From the NCBI GenBank assembly GCA_009663005.1, contig CM018904.1, positions 6,408,881 to 6,426,380 on the forward strand: a stretch of 17,500 nucleotides of DNA. The letters run 5' to 3'. Shown piece after piece: positions 1 through 9,333 of the stretch. The stretch comes from Actinidia chinensis (Eukaryota > Streptophyta > Magnoliopsida > Ericales > Actinidiaceae). Position 1 is the first letter of the stretch; the number at the start of each line of letters is the position of its first letter. Below the pieces are notes generated by a model. The model searched no databases and was not told the origin of the DNA. It was given only the letters and a program-made list of their open reading frames with translations. The position numbers and the translations under genes were made by a program.

Positions 1-18
1 TATAACTAAAATCGCACA
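1..18 (+). repeat. 3' end of the 5' LTR (gypsy element)
   Basis: Positions 1-18 match positions 9316-9333, the end of the 3' LTR, at 15 of 18 bases, both ending in CACA. The stretch lies immediately before the primer-binding site, exactly where the 5' LTR must end. The match is short, so position as well as identity supports the call. Confidence 0.65.
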
Positions 19-20
19 AC

Positions 21-38
21 TGACATCGTTTGTGAAAA
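21..38 (+). other. Degenerate primer-binding site of the gypsy element
   Basis: A tRNA primer site should start TGG just after the LTR. Here the sequence starts TGACATCG after a two-base spacer. It looks like the TGGCGCCGTCTGTGGG-type start seen in related plant elements after several C-to-T and G-to-A changes. The priming tRNA is not identified. Confidence 0.45.
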
Positions 39-70
39 ATCGATTATAGACATTCGCCAAGCTGTTTCTG

Positions 71-1700
71 ATGGTGTCGCACAGTAGCAATCGCTCAACT
101 AGTCATGAAACTCGCAGGGAAACCCCTTATGCACCTAAAACTCCTTAGCGCAGAGGGGGTAAACTACCGGAGGATGCGTAGAGGGCAGTTGAGGTCCCCT
201 CTAAGCATAACTCAGGTCGGTTACTCCCTGGAGTGGGGGACAGTCGAGACATAACCATTGAGCACCTATAAAGGCAGTTGGCCAAGCTGACCCAGATCAT
301 GGTTGATAGCAGGTTGATGAGACCAGCCAAAACCATAGAACCTAGGCGAGCAAAAGGCCAGATCAAAGAACTGACACTACCTGCTCGAGAGGATCGGAAC
401 AAGATACTATATAAAATGCACTTGAGTGTGGATAACCACACTGACAGCAAGATTGTGGCGACGAGCAAGCAAAGAAATTCACCTGAGCGGACTGGGTTCA
501 GAGTAAAACTCTACGATGCGATCAATGCCAAGCGAAATTGAGAAGGGGGCTTGCACAAGAAAATCAATGGGTGAAGGGCGAAAGCAAGGGGGTTCCTGCA
601 TGCTCGGTGATTCATGCAGCCCGCGTTGAGTGAAGGGAAGCCGCACCCAAGAATTAGACTCCGTTCTCTCGAGAAATCGAAGGATTGGAACCCCTAGAGA
701 AGTTTACGCTGCCAAGGTTCACATTGTATGACGGCAATTAGACCCGAGATCCCACGTTAGCCACGTTAGACAAATGATGGTCCTGTGGAACCACATGGAT
801 GCACTGATAAGCTGGGTATTCCCCTCGAGCCTAGGGTACCACGGCTTAAAGTGGTTCGACAAGCTTCCTACGGGGTCAATCGAGAGCTTTCATCAATTGA
901 ACGAGTCATTTGTGGTCCGGTTCGTCATTAGTACCATGAGCTCTCTATTGACACTAAGGAAAGGAAAGAATAAATCCATCAGCAACTATAACAAGCAGTA
1001 CTAGAAAAAGTACAATGAGATCGAAGAGTGCACCGAGGAGTTGGCAATGGCGAGCTACAAGCTCCGGCTGACCCCTCGGGAGAGGCTCTGGGAAAACCTG
1101 ATGCTTAATCCTCCATCCGACCTCTAGGACCTCATGTCTCGGGTCAAAATTTTTGCTCGGTTAGAGGACGACGTTAGGCAAGCTAAAAAAATTACAGGAA
1201 CACCCATTAGGGGTGAGGGATAGTTCAAAAAATGAAAGAAAAACCCGATCAATTTCGAGTCTCGGGCAAGGCAAAGGATCAAAGTGGTCTTCAAAGAACC
1301 AATACACAAGCTCCTCACCTGGATTCGAGGCAAGCCGTACTTCGAGCCCATGGGGGGAACCCCAAGAGACATAACCAAAAGTGGAGATGCTTTTTCCATG
1401 AAGAAAGAAGACATAGGACTGACAGTTGCTGGGCTCTGGAATCTTACTTAGACCAGTTGGTCAGAGACGGACACCTAAAAGAGTTCGTTGATGAAGGAAA
1501 GACCCGAGCAAAAAAAGACAAGGCCAAAACAAACCCAAGGTTTGACCGAGGTGGAGATGATGAAGCCGATCCTATGGCGGACGAAGAGGAAGATCTACCC
1601 CTGGGACCTATTCACAAGATTGGTGCCCCACACTACCCGAATCTTAAGAATAGAATTCGAGGGGAGATTTAGATGGTCAAACAAATGCACGAGGTCCTCT
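71..1700 (+). pseudogene. gag: Broken gag gene of the gypsy element
   Basis: Gag forms the particle that packages element RNA. The likely start is the ATG at 71, shortly after the primer site; the first 30 or so codons stay open to a stop near 148. The core retrotransposon gag domain lies at about 700-1220: the frame starting at 774 reads on as recognisable gag past stops at 1002, 1125 and 1221, with residues such as HMDALISWVFPSSLG and WFDKLPTGSIESFHQLNESF. A short gap near 935 removes a few family residues. From 1224 a [14 protein letters not shown] stretch runs in one frame, then coding shifts frame at the G run 1352-1357. Further on, [14 protein letters not shown] near 1390-1431 is a zinc-knuckle-like C-x2-H-x4-H-x4-C motif. 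An acidic linker leads into the protease. Stops and at least three frame changes make it a pseudogene. Confidence 0.85.
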
Positions 1701-2085
1701 CGGTCCAGTCGCCGGCAAAGAAGTCGAGAGTGATAGCAGCCGAGCCAAGGAGCCTGATGTTTACCAAAGCCGACCTAGAAAAGGTGCAGTACCCCTATTT
1801 TGACCCTCTAGTCATCTAGCTCAAAATAAACAACTACGAAGTAAGGCGTGTCTTGGTGGACACCGGGAGTTTGGTTGAGGTGATGTATTATGAAATTTCT
1901 AAATAATTTAAACTCACCCAATCAGACTTAAAGCCAGCGAGAGCTCCCGTGGTAGGATTCAACGCTCAGTCTCATTGGCCCTTGGGAGTAATGTCCCTTA
2001 AGGTCCAAGATGGATCCCAAGAGATGATGACAGAGTTCGCTATCGTAGACATCCCCTCCCCGTATAATATAATTACTGGCATAAG
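1700..2085 (+). pseudogene. Broken retroviral-type aspartic protease domain
   Basis: This domain would cut the Gag-Pol polyprotein. The frame continues from gag (same frame as 1350-1672) and contains the active-site sequence D-T-G-S at 1859-1870, preceded by RRVLV, which fits gypsy proteases. A single DTG is expected, since the enzyme works as a dimer. In-frame stops lie at 1670 (TAG), 1817 (TAG) and 1904 (TAA). The downstream part ends with SPYNIITG near 2060-2080, the usual end of the domain. Directly after this the coding frame changes, with a few residues missing at the join with the RT, consistent with a small deletion that is not a multiple of three. Confidence 0.85.
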
Positions 2086-3300
2086 ATGAAGGGCATGGCC
2101 TCCACACTTCACCAAGTCATCAAATTCGCCACTTCCTATGGAAAAGAAACACTTTATGGAGACCAAGTAGCGGCCAAACAGTGTTACCTCACTATGGTCT
2201 CTACGAACGCGGTCATGAAAGAAGTACAGCTAGTCGAGGAAGAGCAAGAAGTCCTAAAGGATGTCGGGAGGAACCACGAGGCTAAGGTCGTGGAAGACTT
2301 TGTACGCGTCGAACTAGATGAGCCAAGCTTAGATCGTTTCTTTCTCACGGGAGCAAACTTGGAGGAACGAGAGAGAACCAAACTCATCTAGCTTCTCAAA
2401 TCAAATATCAAGGTCTTCCCGTGGACACCTTATGAGATGCCCAGGATAAACCTAAACTTTATCAGACACGAATTGAACGTTCTACCGGACGCTCGACTGG
2501 TCAAACAAAGAGGAAAGAGATCTGCAACCGAGCACGTCGATGTAGTGACCAAGGAAATGGAGAAAATAAAAGAGGCGAGTGCAATAATTGAGGTTCTCTA
2601 CCCGAGCTGGCTGTCCAACATAGTCGCGGTAAAGAAGAAGACCGACAAATGGAGAGTGTGTGTGGACTTCACAAGCCTTAATCGAGCCGGTCCTAAAGAC
2701 TGATTTCTGTAGCCCAAAATTGACCAATTAGTGGACTCTACCTCGGGTCATGCCCGAATGAGATTTTTGGATGCATACCGAGGTTACCACTGATTGCTAT
2801 GCACGAGCCCAACCAAGAAAAGACTGCATTTATCACCGCTCGAGGCGTCTTCTGTTACAAAGTCATGCCTTTCGGTTTGAAAAATGTTAGGGCCACATAT
2901 CAGAGGATGATCACTAAAATGTTCAAGCCGATCTTGGGTAAGACCATGGACACTTACATCGATGATATGGTGGTCAAGAGCAAAGAAGAGTCCGACCACA
3001 TCAGGGATCTGACCGAAGTGTTCGACGACTCAAAAGGCATAAACTGAGACTGAACGTGGCAAAATGCACCTTCGGGGTGGGTTCAGGGAAATTCTTGGGG
3101 CACCTAGTGATGAGGCAGGGGATCGAAGCAAACCCAAAGCAAATAACTGCGATCAACAACCTCGTCAACCCAATGACTACGAAGGAGGTCCAAAAATTGA
3201 CCGGGATGGCGGCGGCACTAAACAGATTCATTAGTAAGTCCTTAGACAAATGCCGTCCTTTTTTTAAAATCCTTCGCAAAAATATTAAGTTTTCATAGAT
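2086..3300 (+). pseudogene. pol: Broken reverse transcriptase domain (Ty3/gypsy)
   Basis: The RT copies element RNA to DNA. The frame from 2086 runs through the connector and the fingers, with EVLYPSWLSNIVAVKKK and WRVCVDFTSLNRA near 2590-2690, then shifts by one base near 2791. The next part holds KTAFITARGVFCYKVMPFGL and the catalytic Y-I-D-D at 2955-2966. The frame shifts again near 3030, and the thumb and connection region continues from 3056 (FLGHLVMRQGIEANPKQI, then LTGMAAALNRFISKS). Stops lie at 2389, 2701 and 2710 and at 3299. The motif-A aspartate in FLDAY (near 2767-2781) and the YIDD box are still readable, so decay is by stops and indels rather than by loss of catalytic residues. 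Confidence 0.92.
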
Positions 3301-3700
3301 TAAAGTGTGAGCTAACACCCCAAGAGTTCAAAAAAATACTTAACCTGACCACCACTTCTTTCCTCGCTAGATAAGGGAGAGCTGCTCTACGTTTACCTCA
3401 CCATCTCGGAACATGCCGTTAGCTCGGATTGTTAAAGGAGGTGGACGGAGAGCAGCACCCGATCTAATTTGTCAACAAAACATTTACGGGTTGCCAGACA
3501 AGGTACTTGTCCCTAGAGAAGCTCGTTTTAGCTTTGGTTTTAACTTTGTGGAAACTCATGCACTATTTTCAAGCGCATCCCATAGCCGTATATACCGAGT
3601 TTTCTTTGTCAAAAGCATACCTGTCTGGACGACTTTCAAAATGGGCCATCGAGCTCGGACTGTCTGACATAAAATTTTTGCCAAGGGCAGCTATAAAAGG
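3300..3700 (+). pseudogene. First (native gypsy) RNase H domain, degraded
   Basis: Behind the RT the text continues in broken frames. ELLYVYLTISEHAVSS can be read near 3380-3430, and from 3507 a longer open piece gives LEKLVLALVLTLWKLMHYFQAHPIAVYTEF, ending FLPRAAIKG near 3695. This is the usual RNase H and linker of gypsy pol, which would remove the RNA strand during copying. The stretch 3430-3506 is too disturbed to assign to a frame. In Tat elements this first domain is known to be degenerate, with a second RNase H following, which is what is seen here. Confidence 0.75.
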
Positions 3701-3705
3701 ACTAG

Positions 3706-4340
3706 GTGCTGGTATATTTAGTGACAGAAGTTTCACCCCGTATTGTGGGTCTAAAGCAATGTTGCCTTGTGTTTGCACATAGTAAGGAGGAAGATTCTAC
3801 GGCAGGACCTTTTGAAAACCAACCAGCACCAGGGGATCTAGAGGATACCCAAGAACTGCCCCAAGTTTTGGAAACAGCCAGCACAAGCAGGGCGATTGAG
3901 GGTCCCGAGTTTATTTCAGAACCACGTCAGATCGATCCCACCTTAGCATGGAAAATGTTCATAGATGGAGTGAAAAACTGTCTAGGAGCAAGGGCAGGAA
4001 TAGTTTTGAAAAGCCCAGAGGGATTAATATTTGAATAGTGCCTCAGATTGGATTTTCTAGCAACAAATAACAAGGCTGAGTATGAAGCCTTCATTGCGGG
4101 ACTTAGGTCCGCCAGCAAGCTAAAAGTTTCTGAGCTTCACATATTTAGTAACTCAAAGTTGGTGGTTAACCAAGTCACAAAAAAATTTGGTGGTTAACAC
4201 AAGATGGCAAAATACTTAATAGTGCCAAAGAGCCTCTTCACCGAATTCAGAGCCGTAAATATCGAGCAGGTGGGGAGAGACCTAAATTCACATGTGGACG
4301 CATTGGCAAACTTGGCGTCAGTTTTTGGTTGGGAAGTAGG
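3706..4340 (+). pseudogene. Second plant-type (RVT_3-like) RNase H domain, inactivated
   Basis: One frame from 3706 reads through a variable linker rich in E, P and S into an RNase H of the archaeal/plant type. Recognisable are WKMFIDG near 3949-3969, NNKAEYEAFIAGLRSA near 4066-4113, FSNSKLVVNQV near 4144-4176 and LNSHVDALANLAS near 4282-4320. Of the four acidic catalytic positions, D (3964-3966), E (4078-4080) and the last D (4297-4299) remain. The third is AAC (Asn) at 4150-4152 where the family has Asp. Stops lie at 4036 and 4195. The second stop sits in a duplicated 12-mer (4159-4170 and 4187-4198), so a short local duplication probably created it. A second RNase H after the first is a hallmark of the Tat lineage. 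Confidence 0.85.
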
Positions 4341-4901
4341 AAGAACCATCGCAGTTAAGGTTATCTCGGCCCCTAGTCTCAAGACACAGCAGAAATCCAT
4401 CCTAACCAACTATGAGCTGGGCCAAAGCTGGATGGACCCAATCGTTAGCATCATGCAATATGACAATCTTTTAGACGACAAAAAAGAGGCGCATAAGATT
4501 AGGGTGGAGGCAGCACGGTGTTGGACCTCTCCATCCGGAGACTTATACAAAATATCTTATCTAGAACCTTACTTGTTATGCGTTCAAATGAGTTTGGTTG
4601 AAAAAGTACATTTCGAGATCCACGAAGGAGTATGTAGACTACACTTAGGGGAATATCATGTGCCCTATTTATAGTAGCTGAGGGAGACCAACCGAATCGT
4701 CATTAATGGGGAGGCTGACAGTCTGCCATTAAGATGGAAGACGCGTGAAAAAGCACGAAATGAACTTGGATGGAACATTTCGCATGATTACTGGTGTAAA
4801 CCATTTTACGAGGAGGCATGTATTGCACCTTGAACACATCGCACATCCAATCGAATCCTATCCCGCAAGCTTTGCTGGGGGACACTTTGCCAGAGATGTG
4901 A
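4340..4901 (+). pseudogene. Integrase remnant: N-terminal piece joined to C-terminal tail, core deleted
   Basis: From 4340 to 4674 the same frame reads a pre-integrase segment (SWMDPIVSIMQYDNLL, then AARCWTSPSGDLYKISYLEPYLLCV and EIHEGVC), which is the beginning of the zinc-binding N-terminal part in this family. It ends in TAG TAG at 4672-4677. The catalytic DDE core, normally several hundred bases, is absent. Around 4700-4901 short fragments resemble the integrase C-terminal tail; one frame reads NTSHIQSNPIPQALLGDTLPEM to a TGA at 4899, likely the original end of pol. An internal deletion near 4675-4700 therefore removed the integrase core. The tail assignment is weaker than the front part. 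Confidence 0.65.
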
Positions 4902-5100
4902 TAAAGAGTTAGCCAAGCTCTAAGCGGGCTCTAAACTTAACCCTGTAATATTCCTCTATATAATTGACAGGAAAACTAGGTAAGGATTAGCCGAGCTTCA
5001 AGAGTTCCAAATCCTATCCTATAGGCTTTGTTGGGGGACACTTTGCCAGAGACGTGATGGGGAGTTAGCCGAGCTCTAAGCGGGCTCTAAACTCAAGCCC
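4854..5100 (+). repeat. Tandem duplication of the pol 3' end (156-bp period)
   Basis: Positions 4854-4943 and 5010-5100 are imperfect direct copies about 90 bp long, with starts 156 bp apart. Both include TTGGGGGACACTTTGCCAGA or a one-base variant, and both include AGCTCTAAGCGGGCTCTAAAC. Both still encode LLGDTLPE followed by a stop, so the unit contains the end of pol and the start of its 3' untranslated region. A further shorter relative, GATTAGCCGAGCTTCAAGAG, lies at 4985-5004. Such repeats between pol and the extra-ORF region are common in Tat-type elements. Confidence 0.85.
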
Positions 5101-5407
5101 AAACAATATTTCTTTGTGTTCTCGGCAAGAGTCGCAGAGGGGATATCTAAGCTTAGCAAGAACTCTGAGCCTCAACTCGCTTGTCTTGCTGAGGTTCATT
5201 CTGCCAGAGTAAAAGGACGGACGACCTGGAAGCTTCGAACCCGGAACAACAATTTATGTATTTTTCATAAGAGAAGAGTCCAAGAAAAAAGCAAAAGTGC
5301 AATACTAATACGAAAAACAAAATGAAAAATAAGTCTTTACAGGTCCAAGCAAACATCAAATAAGACTTTGTGAAACAAGAAGCATGTCAAAACTCAAGAA
5401 GGGGGAT
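5101..5407. other. Tail-to-tail spacer between pol and the antisense gene
   Basis: This 307-base stretch holds no convincing gene. It lies between the end of pol on the + strand and the end of the antisense gene on the - strand, so it should contain both 3' untranslated regions. An open stretch at 5116-5325 has no family resemblance that I recognise. Confidence 0.5.
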
Positions 5408-7673
5408 TCAGTCTGCATCTTCCATACCACCAACTCCACTCTCCTTGGTGGACCTCTACTCAAATGCCTCAGCAACCGTTCTTCATACTTCCTCCGTATG
5501 ATTGGCAGCCTCGGTGCCTAAAGTCACGGCAGGGTCTGGGACAAGTTCAAGAGCACCCTTATCTTCATCCAACATATTCAAAAACTCTTCCTCGACGAAA
5601 TTTGACAAAATCAGTGGAGAATAAGGTGCGTGAAACTTAGGGAAATCGAGAGCAGAGGTGGCCTTGCCCACGTTAGGTTGTCCTTAAGCACGCTGAGTTC
5701 CTTTAGGTAAGATAGCCATCCTTTTAGAAAGGACTCAAAGCAGACCTCAGCAACCTGCCTACTGTAGTTTATCCCTAGCTCAATTGACCCCCTAGGAGAA
5801 AACTCACTCGTACACAAGGCCACAGGTCGCTGCCTAAAGCTCGACCAGAGTAGTCTTTCCTTGAGCTTGGTCTATAGCCGCGTAGCTCGCATCCCAGGCT
5901 TCCTTTATGAGGATCAAGTTTGCCTTTGGCTAATTGACATCGGCCAGTGCAAGTTTGGCCTTGTTTGCCTCGGTCTCCATTTTTTTTTTGGCCCATTTTA
6001 GCTTGGCCGAGTACTCGTCCATTCGGTCCGAGGTTGCCATCGCCCTTTGGAGGCCCTTCAAATCAAAAACACATGGAAAAGCTATGTATTTAACATACAA
6101 ATTGTGTAATACCGAAGTCACATTGCTCACCCAAACATGCTGCATCGCCAGCAAGTTTCTCAACGTATCCTAAGACTTATCGGCGAGAGTGGTAGAGTCA
6201 CTTGATAACATGATTGCCCACGCAAGAGCCAAACTAGTGTTAAAATCTGGGGCAAAGTCAGCTTCTGTCACCTATCTACCGAGCTTACAAGCAGAAAATT
6301 CAGGTTTCCAAAGCTCGGCAGCACCAACTAAGCTCATCTCCCTCCGAGGTCTTTTGGGCGAACCTACCAAGGGCTTTTTCCCTTTACACTTTCCCAGCAC
6401 AAAAGCCACGGTGAGCTAGAATCGGCCCCCGTTACCGCTACAACCACTTTTATCGACAGTCCAACAATTAGTGAGGGGCCCTAGACAACAGGAAAAACCA
6501 CTTCGGTAGGAGGAGGAGAAGTCGGCGTAGCCCTCCTAAGATTTTTGAACCTCATTATGTCGGCCTCACTATAGCTTGTCCCAGTAACTTCGGTTCCCCG
6601 AGTGGACAGACACAGAGCACTAGCTAGATCGTCAGAACGTTCGCTATCTAAGCTCAAAACAGAGATGGGAAAAGACATGCCCTTAAGATCAAGCATAGGG
6701 ACCACTCGACCTTGCCTTCTGTTCAACACGAGCTGATCAGCTACCTCTTCCTCCTCCTCTTCATTATCAATGGGATCAGGACAATTACGGATCAATGAAT
6801 TTGCAATGCCACCTTCCTCGCGTTTGGACCCCTCAGGACTGAAAGCCTCATGTTATGGAGCTCAGCCCTCAATTTGTAGTGGAGGAAGGCTCGCTCTTAC
6901 AAACTCTGCAGTCTTGCGTGAAATTCTATGTCGATAGTGCATCTTGCACCTAAGGATTGCCTCTATGTCCCTAGATACTTGCCTATTGTTGGTAGCTCAA
7001 ATAGCTTCCTTGCAAACATCAGAACAAATTTTAAACCTATCGTTGAACTCTACATAAGCAACATGAGTGAATATAAGTACCAATGCAAGGTAAATCCACA
7101 AAATGTAGAGAACACAAACTCGAATGAAAGAAATACTCACTGTCGGGCAAACTTCCGTTGTGCCTAGTGAATGACCAATGGTCGTCATCCCCAGGTTAGA
7201 ATTCCCAAAAGTCCAAAACCCAAACAAATTCGTCAAGAAACAAATCCGTATCTCAATTGTCGGTGACCAACTTGTTTCGTGGCTGGCTAGGGTCCCTCAG
7301 GCATAGATAATGATTGCCACTGTAGAAAGGGTTGGCCATCTCCTTCTTTAGTCAAACCATTGTGTATATGTGAAACAAATCCGAAGCACTGAAAGACTTG
7401 TCTATTATGTCCATTAACGTATCCACTGCAAGCACGGTATGGACGAAGTTAATTAACACCTACATAAAGGTGAGACTAGTGGGCCATCACCTCTTTCAGC
7501 ATTGGGCTGATTGGGAATCAGAGCCTGGCCTAGTGGATTAGCCAAGTACGAACTGGGATGCTGTCTGGTTTCTCTGCCACTATGTGGGGAATATCGTTGG
7601 GCCCTAGACGCTCAATTGTAACATTTGTAGGGATGCCATGAGAAGCATAAACTTCTCCAAGTCTTGTCATCAT
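5408..7673 (-). pseudogene. Broken antisense extra gene of the gypsy element (coiled-coil protein, spliced)
   Basis: On the - strand a protein can be followed from a double ATG (7673-7668) to a TGA at 5410-5408. It reads MMTRLGEVYASHGIPTNVT at the start, then PDSIPVRTWLIH near 7560, then after a frame change near 7480 VHTVLAVDTLMDI (7444 down), FSASDLFHIYTMV, NPFYSGNHYLCLRDPSQP and GDDDHWSFTRHNGSLPD to 7142. A 91-nt intron then appears to be removed. The second exon holds FNDRFKICSDVCKEAI, VSRDIEAILRCKMHYRHR, an acidic run (NEEEEEE near 6750), a basic stretch KGKKPLVGSPKRPRRE near 6340-6390, a charged helical region near 5940-6060 likely to form a coiled coil, and GWLSYLKELSVLKDN near 5700. 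It ends EEEFLNMLDED and GGMEDAD. At least nine in-frame stops and about four frame changes break it. The basic run could be a nuclear signal. The function is unknown. Antisense extra ORFs at this place are known from the Tat/Retand group. Confidence 0.75.
7050..7140 (-). other. Probable 91-nt intron in the antisense gene
   Basis: On the - strand the donor GTGAGT starts at 7140 and the acceptor TGTAG ends at 7050. The interval is U-rich, as plant introns are. The coding frames on the two sides differ in the unspliced DNA but fuse exactly when the interval is removed: the last exon-1 base at 7141 plus the first two exon-2 bases make one Lys codon, and both sides then stay in the frames that carry the conserved-looking text. 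A frameshift without splicing is the alternative. Confidence 0.55.
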
Positions 7674-8596
7674 AGTCTAGCAACTGAGCTAGATTTAATT
7701 CCATATTTTGGGAGCAGAAATAAGTCAGTTAGAATGAGCTTAGCCAGCTAATTATGGCAATCTAAGAGGGTAAATGTATATATTAAGAGCACTAGACTTT
7801 GCACAAGCAAGGTTACATGCCGCTAAAGGAGAACTACCAGACCCTTCTGTTGCCTCAAATCTGCCTTGGTAGTAGAAGGGCGTGGGGGACAAAACCCTTA
7901 GGTCATAGGTACTAAAAAACAGCCCGAACCCATTTCATCAGGGGAAACGAGTCAAGTCAAAACTAGTACGCATAGACGTAAAACTCTTGCAAAAACAGAA
8001 CAGCAAAACTAGAAACAAGAATGCAAAAATATGGAAGAACACCAAAGGCAAAAAATGTCAGAGTACCAGAAACTCACCAGACTCAAGATTGGGACGAGAT
8101 CAAAGACCGACAGCCATTAATCAAAACGTCGGCTGAAAAAGCTACCAAAAAGAAACAGCAAACAGAGGGATGCTTTTTTCTTTCTCTAGAAAGCTCCCAA
8201 AAATTTAAAATGTGGTCGAAGAATGAAAGCCAAACAGACACCGAGTAAGGAAGGCGAAATGGCAGGAAAATAGCCAAAATCTATCTTAGTGGACCCGTGG
8301 AGTTACGCGCTGGTAACTGCCTTGCAAGACCCATAGGACACGCGAACGTGGCAGCCATTTGGACACGCAAACGTGGCAACCATTTGCAAAGAATTTCTGC
8401 GCACGAACTCAGACGTGCCCGCAGCCTAACCAATCCTAGATGCGTGGCTCCAACATTTATGGCAAAGTGATAGATGCAGACAGAAGAAAAATAGCTAGTA
8501 AGCTTTAGCTTGGACAAAAAGAACCGAACATAGCCCAAAGAGCGAGCTTGTCCAGCTCATATGACCTCGATAAGTATCGACCCAACTCATGCGAAT
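7674..8596. other. Non-coding region between antisense gene start and 3' LTR
   Basis: About 920 bases with no recognisable protein on either strand. On the - strand a TATA-like AATATATAC lies near 7776-7785, roughly 100 bases before the double ATG of the antisense gene, so this is where its promoter would sit. A G-rich patch GAAGGGCGTGGGGGAC lies near 7877-7892. A pair of 25-bp repeats is listed separately. The open stretch at 8021-8248 is rich in K, Q and E and shows no family features. Confidence 0.5.
8336..8385. repeat. Two adjacent 25-bp direct repeats
   Basis: Positions 8336-8360 and 8361-8385 are direct copies differing at two bases (GGACACGCGAACGTGGCAGC against GGACACGCAAACGTGGCAAC at the start). 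Both contain an ACGTGGC core like the ACGT-type (G-box) elements of plant promoters. They lie between the antisense gene and the 3' LTR; a regulatory role is inference. Confidence 0.7.
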
Positions 8597-9333
8597 TGAG
8601 GGACAATTATAAGATGACAAATTATATAATGATGTAACCCGACGAGCTGCCACTATAGAGTGAACTCGGTGGTCCCCTGCGTTAGAGCTCAGTGCAACCA
8701 CCATTCGACACTGGCCTTGCTAGGGCAGAGGTCTCGATCAACCGTTGCCACGGAGTGAGCTCGGAGACCCTCTATGCCGAAACTCAAAGTCACCACTACG
8801 AACGAATGTCCTCCCAAGCTAAAGCCATCTAACAGCATTGAAAGCTTGGTCGAGGGGCAACGGCCGACAATAATACCAAGAGCTGATAGGGGATAGAAGG
8901 TGACTTGCACGGCAGAGTACCTTCTAACAGCCCCTATGCCCAAATGGAGATATCGGCAGCTGATGATAAGCTACTAGCCACGCTGTAAAGACATGGACAG
9001 GTCAGCCACCCATTCACTGACACAACAGGTATCGAGCCACACGCTGAACTAAGGTATAAAAGAGAACACTGTTGTTCTCACTGATATATGTGAAAATTTA
9101 CTTTAAAAAGATACACAAACTCTCTCTCTCTAAGATCTAGATATCTAACTTGACCTTCGGAGAGTCGTTTCTCAAAAACAGCTCCGGCAGCCATCCTCAC
9201 TATTCTTGTGCTTGTAGGCAAGGCATCACAGGTCAGTCGCTTAGGAGGTCAGAGCTACCCATGCAGCAGTAGGACCGTCGTGTGTGTCTATCCTCGATTT
9301 CCTATCCCCGCTACATATAACTGATATCCCACA
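8597..9333 (+). repeat. 3' LTR of the gypsy element
   Basis: The right end at 9333 (ATATCCCACA) is fixed by its match to window positions 1-18. The left end is placed at TGAGGGAC (8597), chosen because the related solo LTR begins TGAAAGGC; it could lie up to ten bases further right, and no clear polypurine tract precedes it. The LTR has a TATA box at 9055-9063, a CT microsatellite in the transcribed part (9121-9130), and no coding. It aligns along its whole length, in reverse, with 10490-11276. Confidence 0.75.
9055..9063 (+). promoter_or_regulatory. TATA box of the 3' LTR
   Basis: TATAAAAGA lies 270 bases before the LTR end in an otherwise G+C-richer LTR. This is where the promoter of U3 should be; transcription would begin about 30 bases downstream, near 9085-9095. 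Confidence 0.6.

Larger units (their letters stand above)
1..9333 (+). mobile_element. Decayed Ty3/gypsy LTR retrotransposon, Tat-like lineage
   Basis: This is a nearly full element lacking most of its 5' LTR, which lies left of the window. The internal order is primer site, gag, protease, RT, RNase H, second RNase H, integrase remnant, antisense gene, 3' LTR. Protease before RT before integrase with no chromodomain recognised, plus two RNase H domains and an antisense extra gene, is known for the plant Tat group (Ogre, Retand and relatives). All frames carry stops and indels and the integrase core is missing, so it cannot move by itself. The five bases after the right end, CTTAT at 9334-9338, are the expected target duplication; the left partner is outside. 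Base composition is richer in G+C than the AT-rich flank after 9333. Confidence 0.88.

Noticed and set aside
1124..1414. 96-codon open stretch on the - strand
   Set aside because: It is the shadow of gag, which is recognisable on the + strand.
4854..5100. CRISPR-like repeat
   Set aside because: Only two imperfect 90-bp copies that include coding sequence, in a plant element.
5934..6173. 79-codon open stretch on the + strand
   Set aside because: It is the shadow of the antisense gene's coiled-coil segment.
8021..8248. 75-codon Lys/Gln-rich open stretch on the + strand
   Set aside because: Composition-driven, no family features, in the non-coding region before the 3' LTR.
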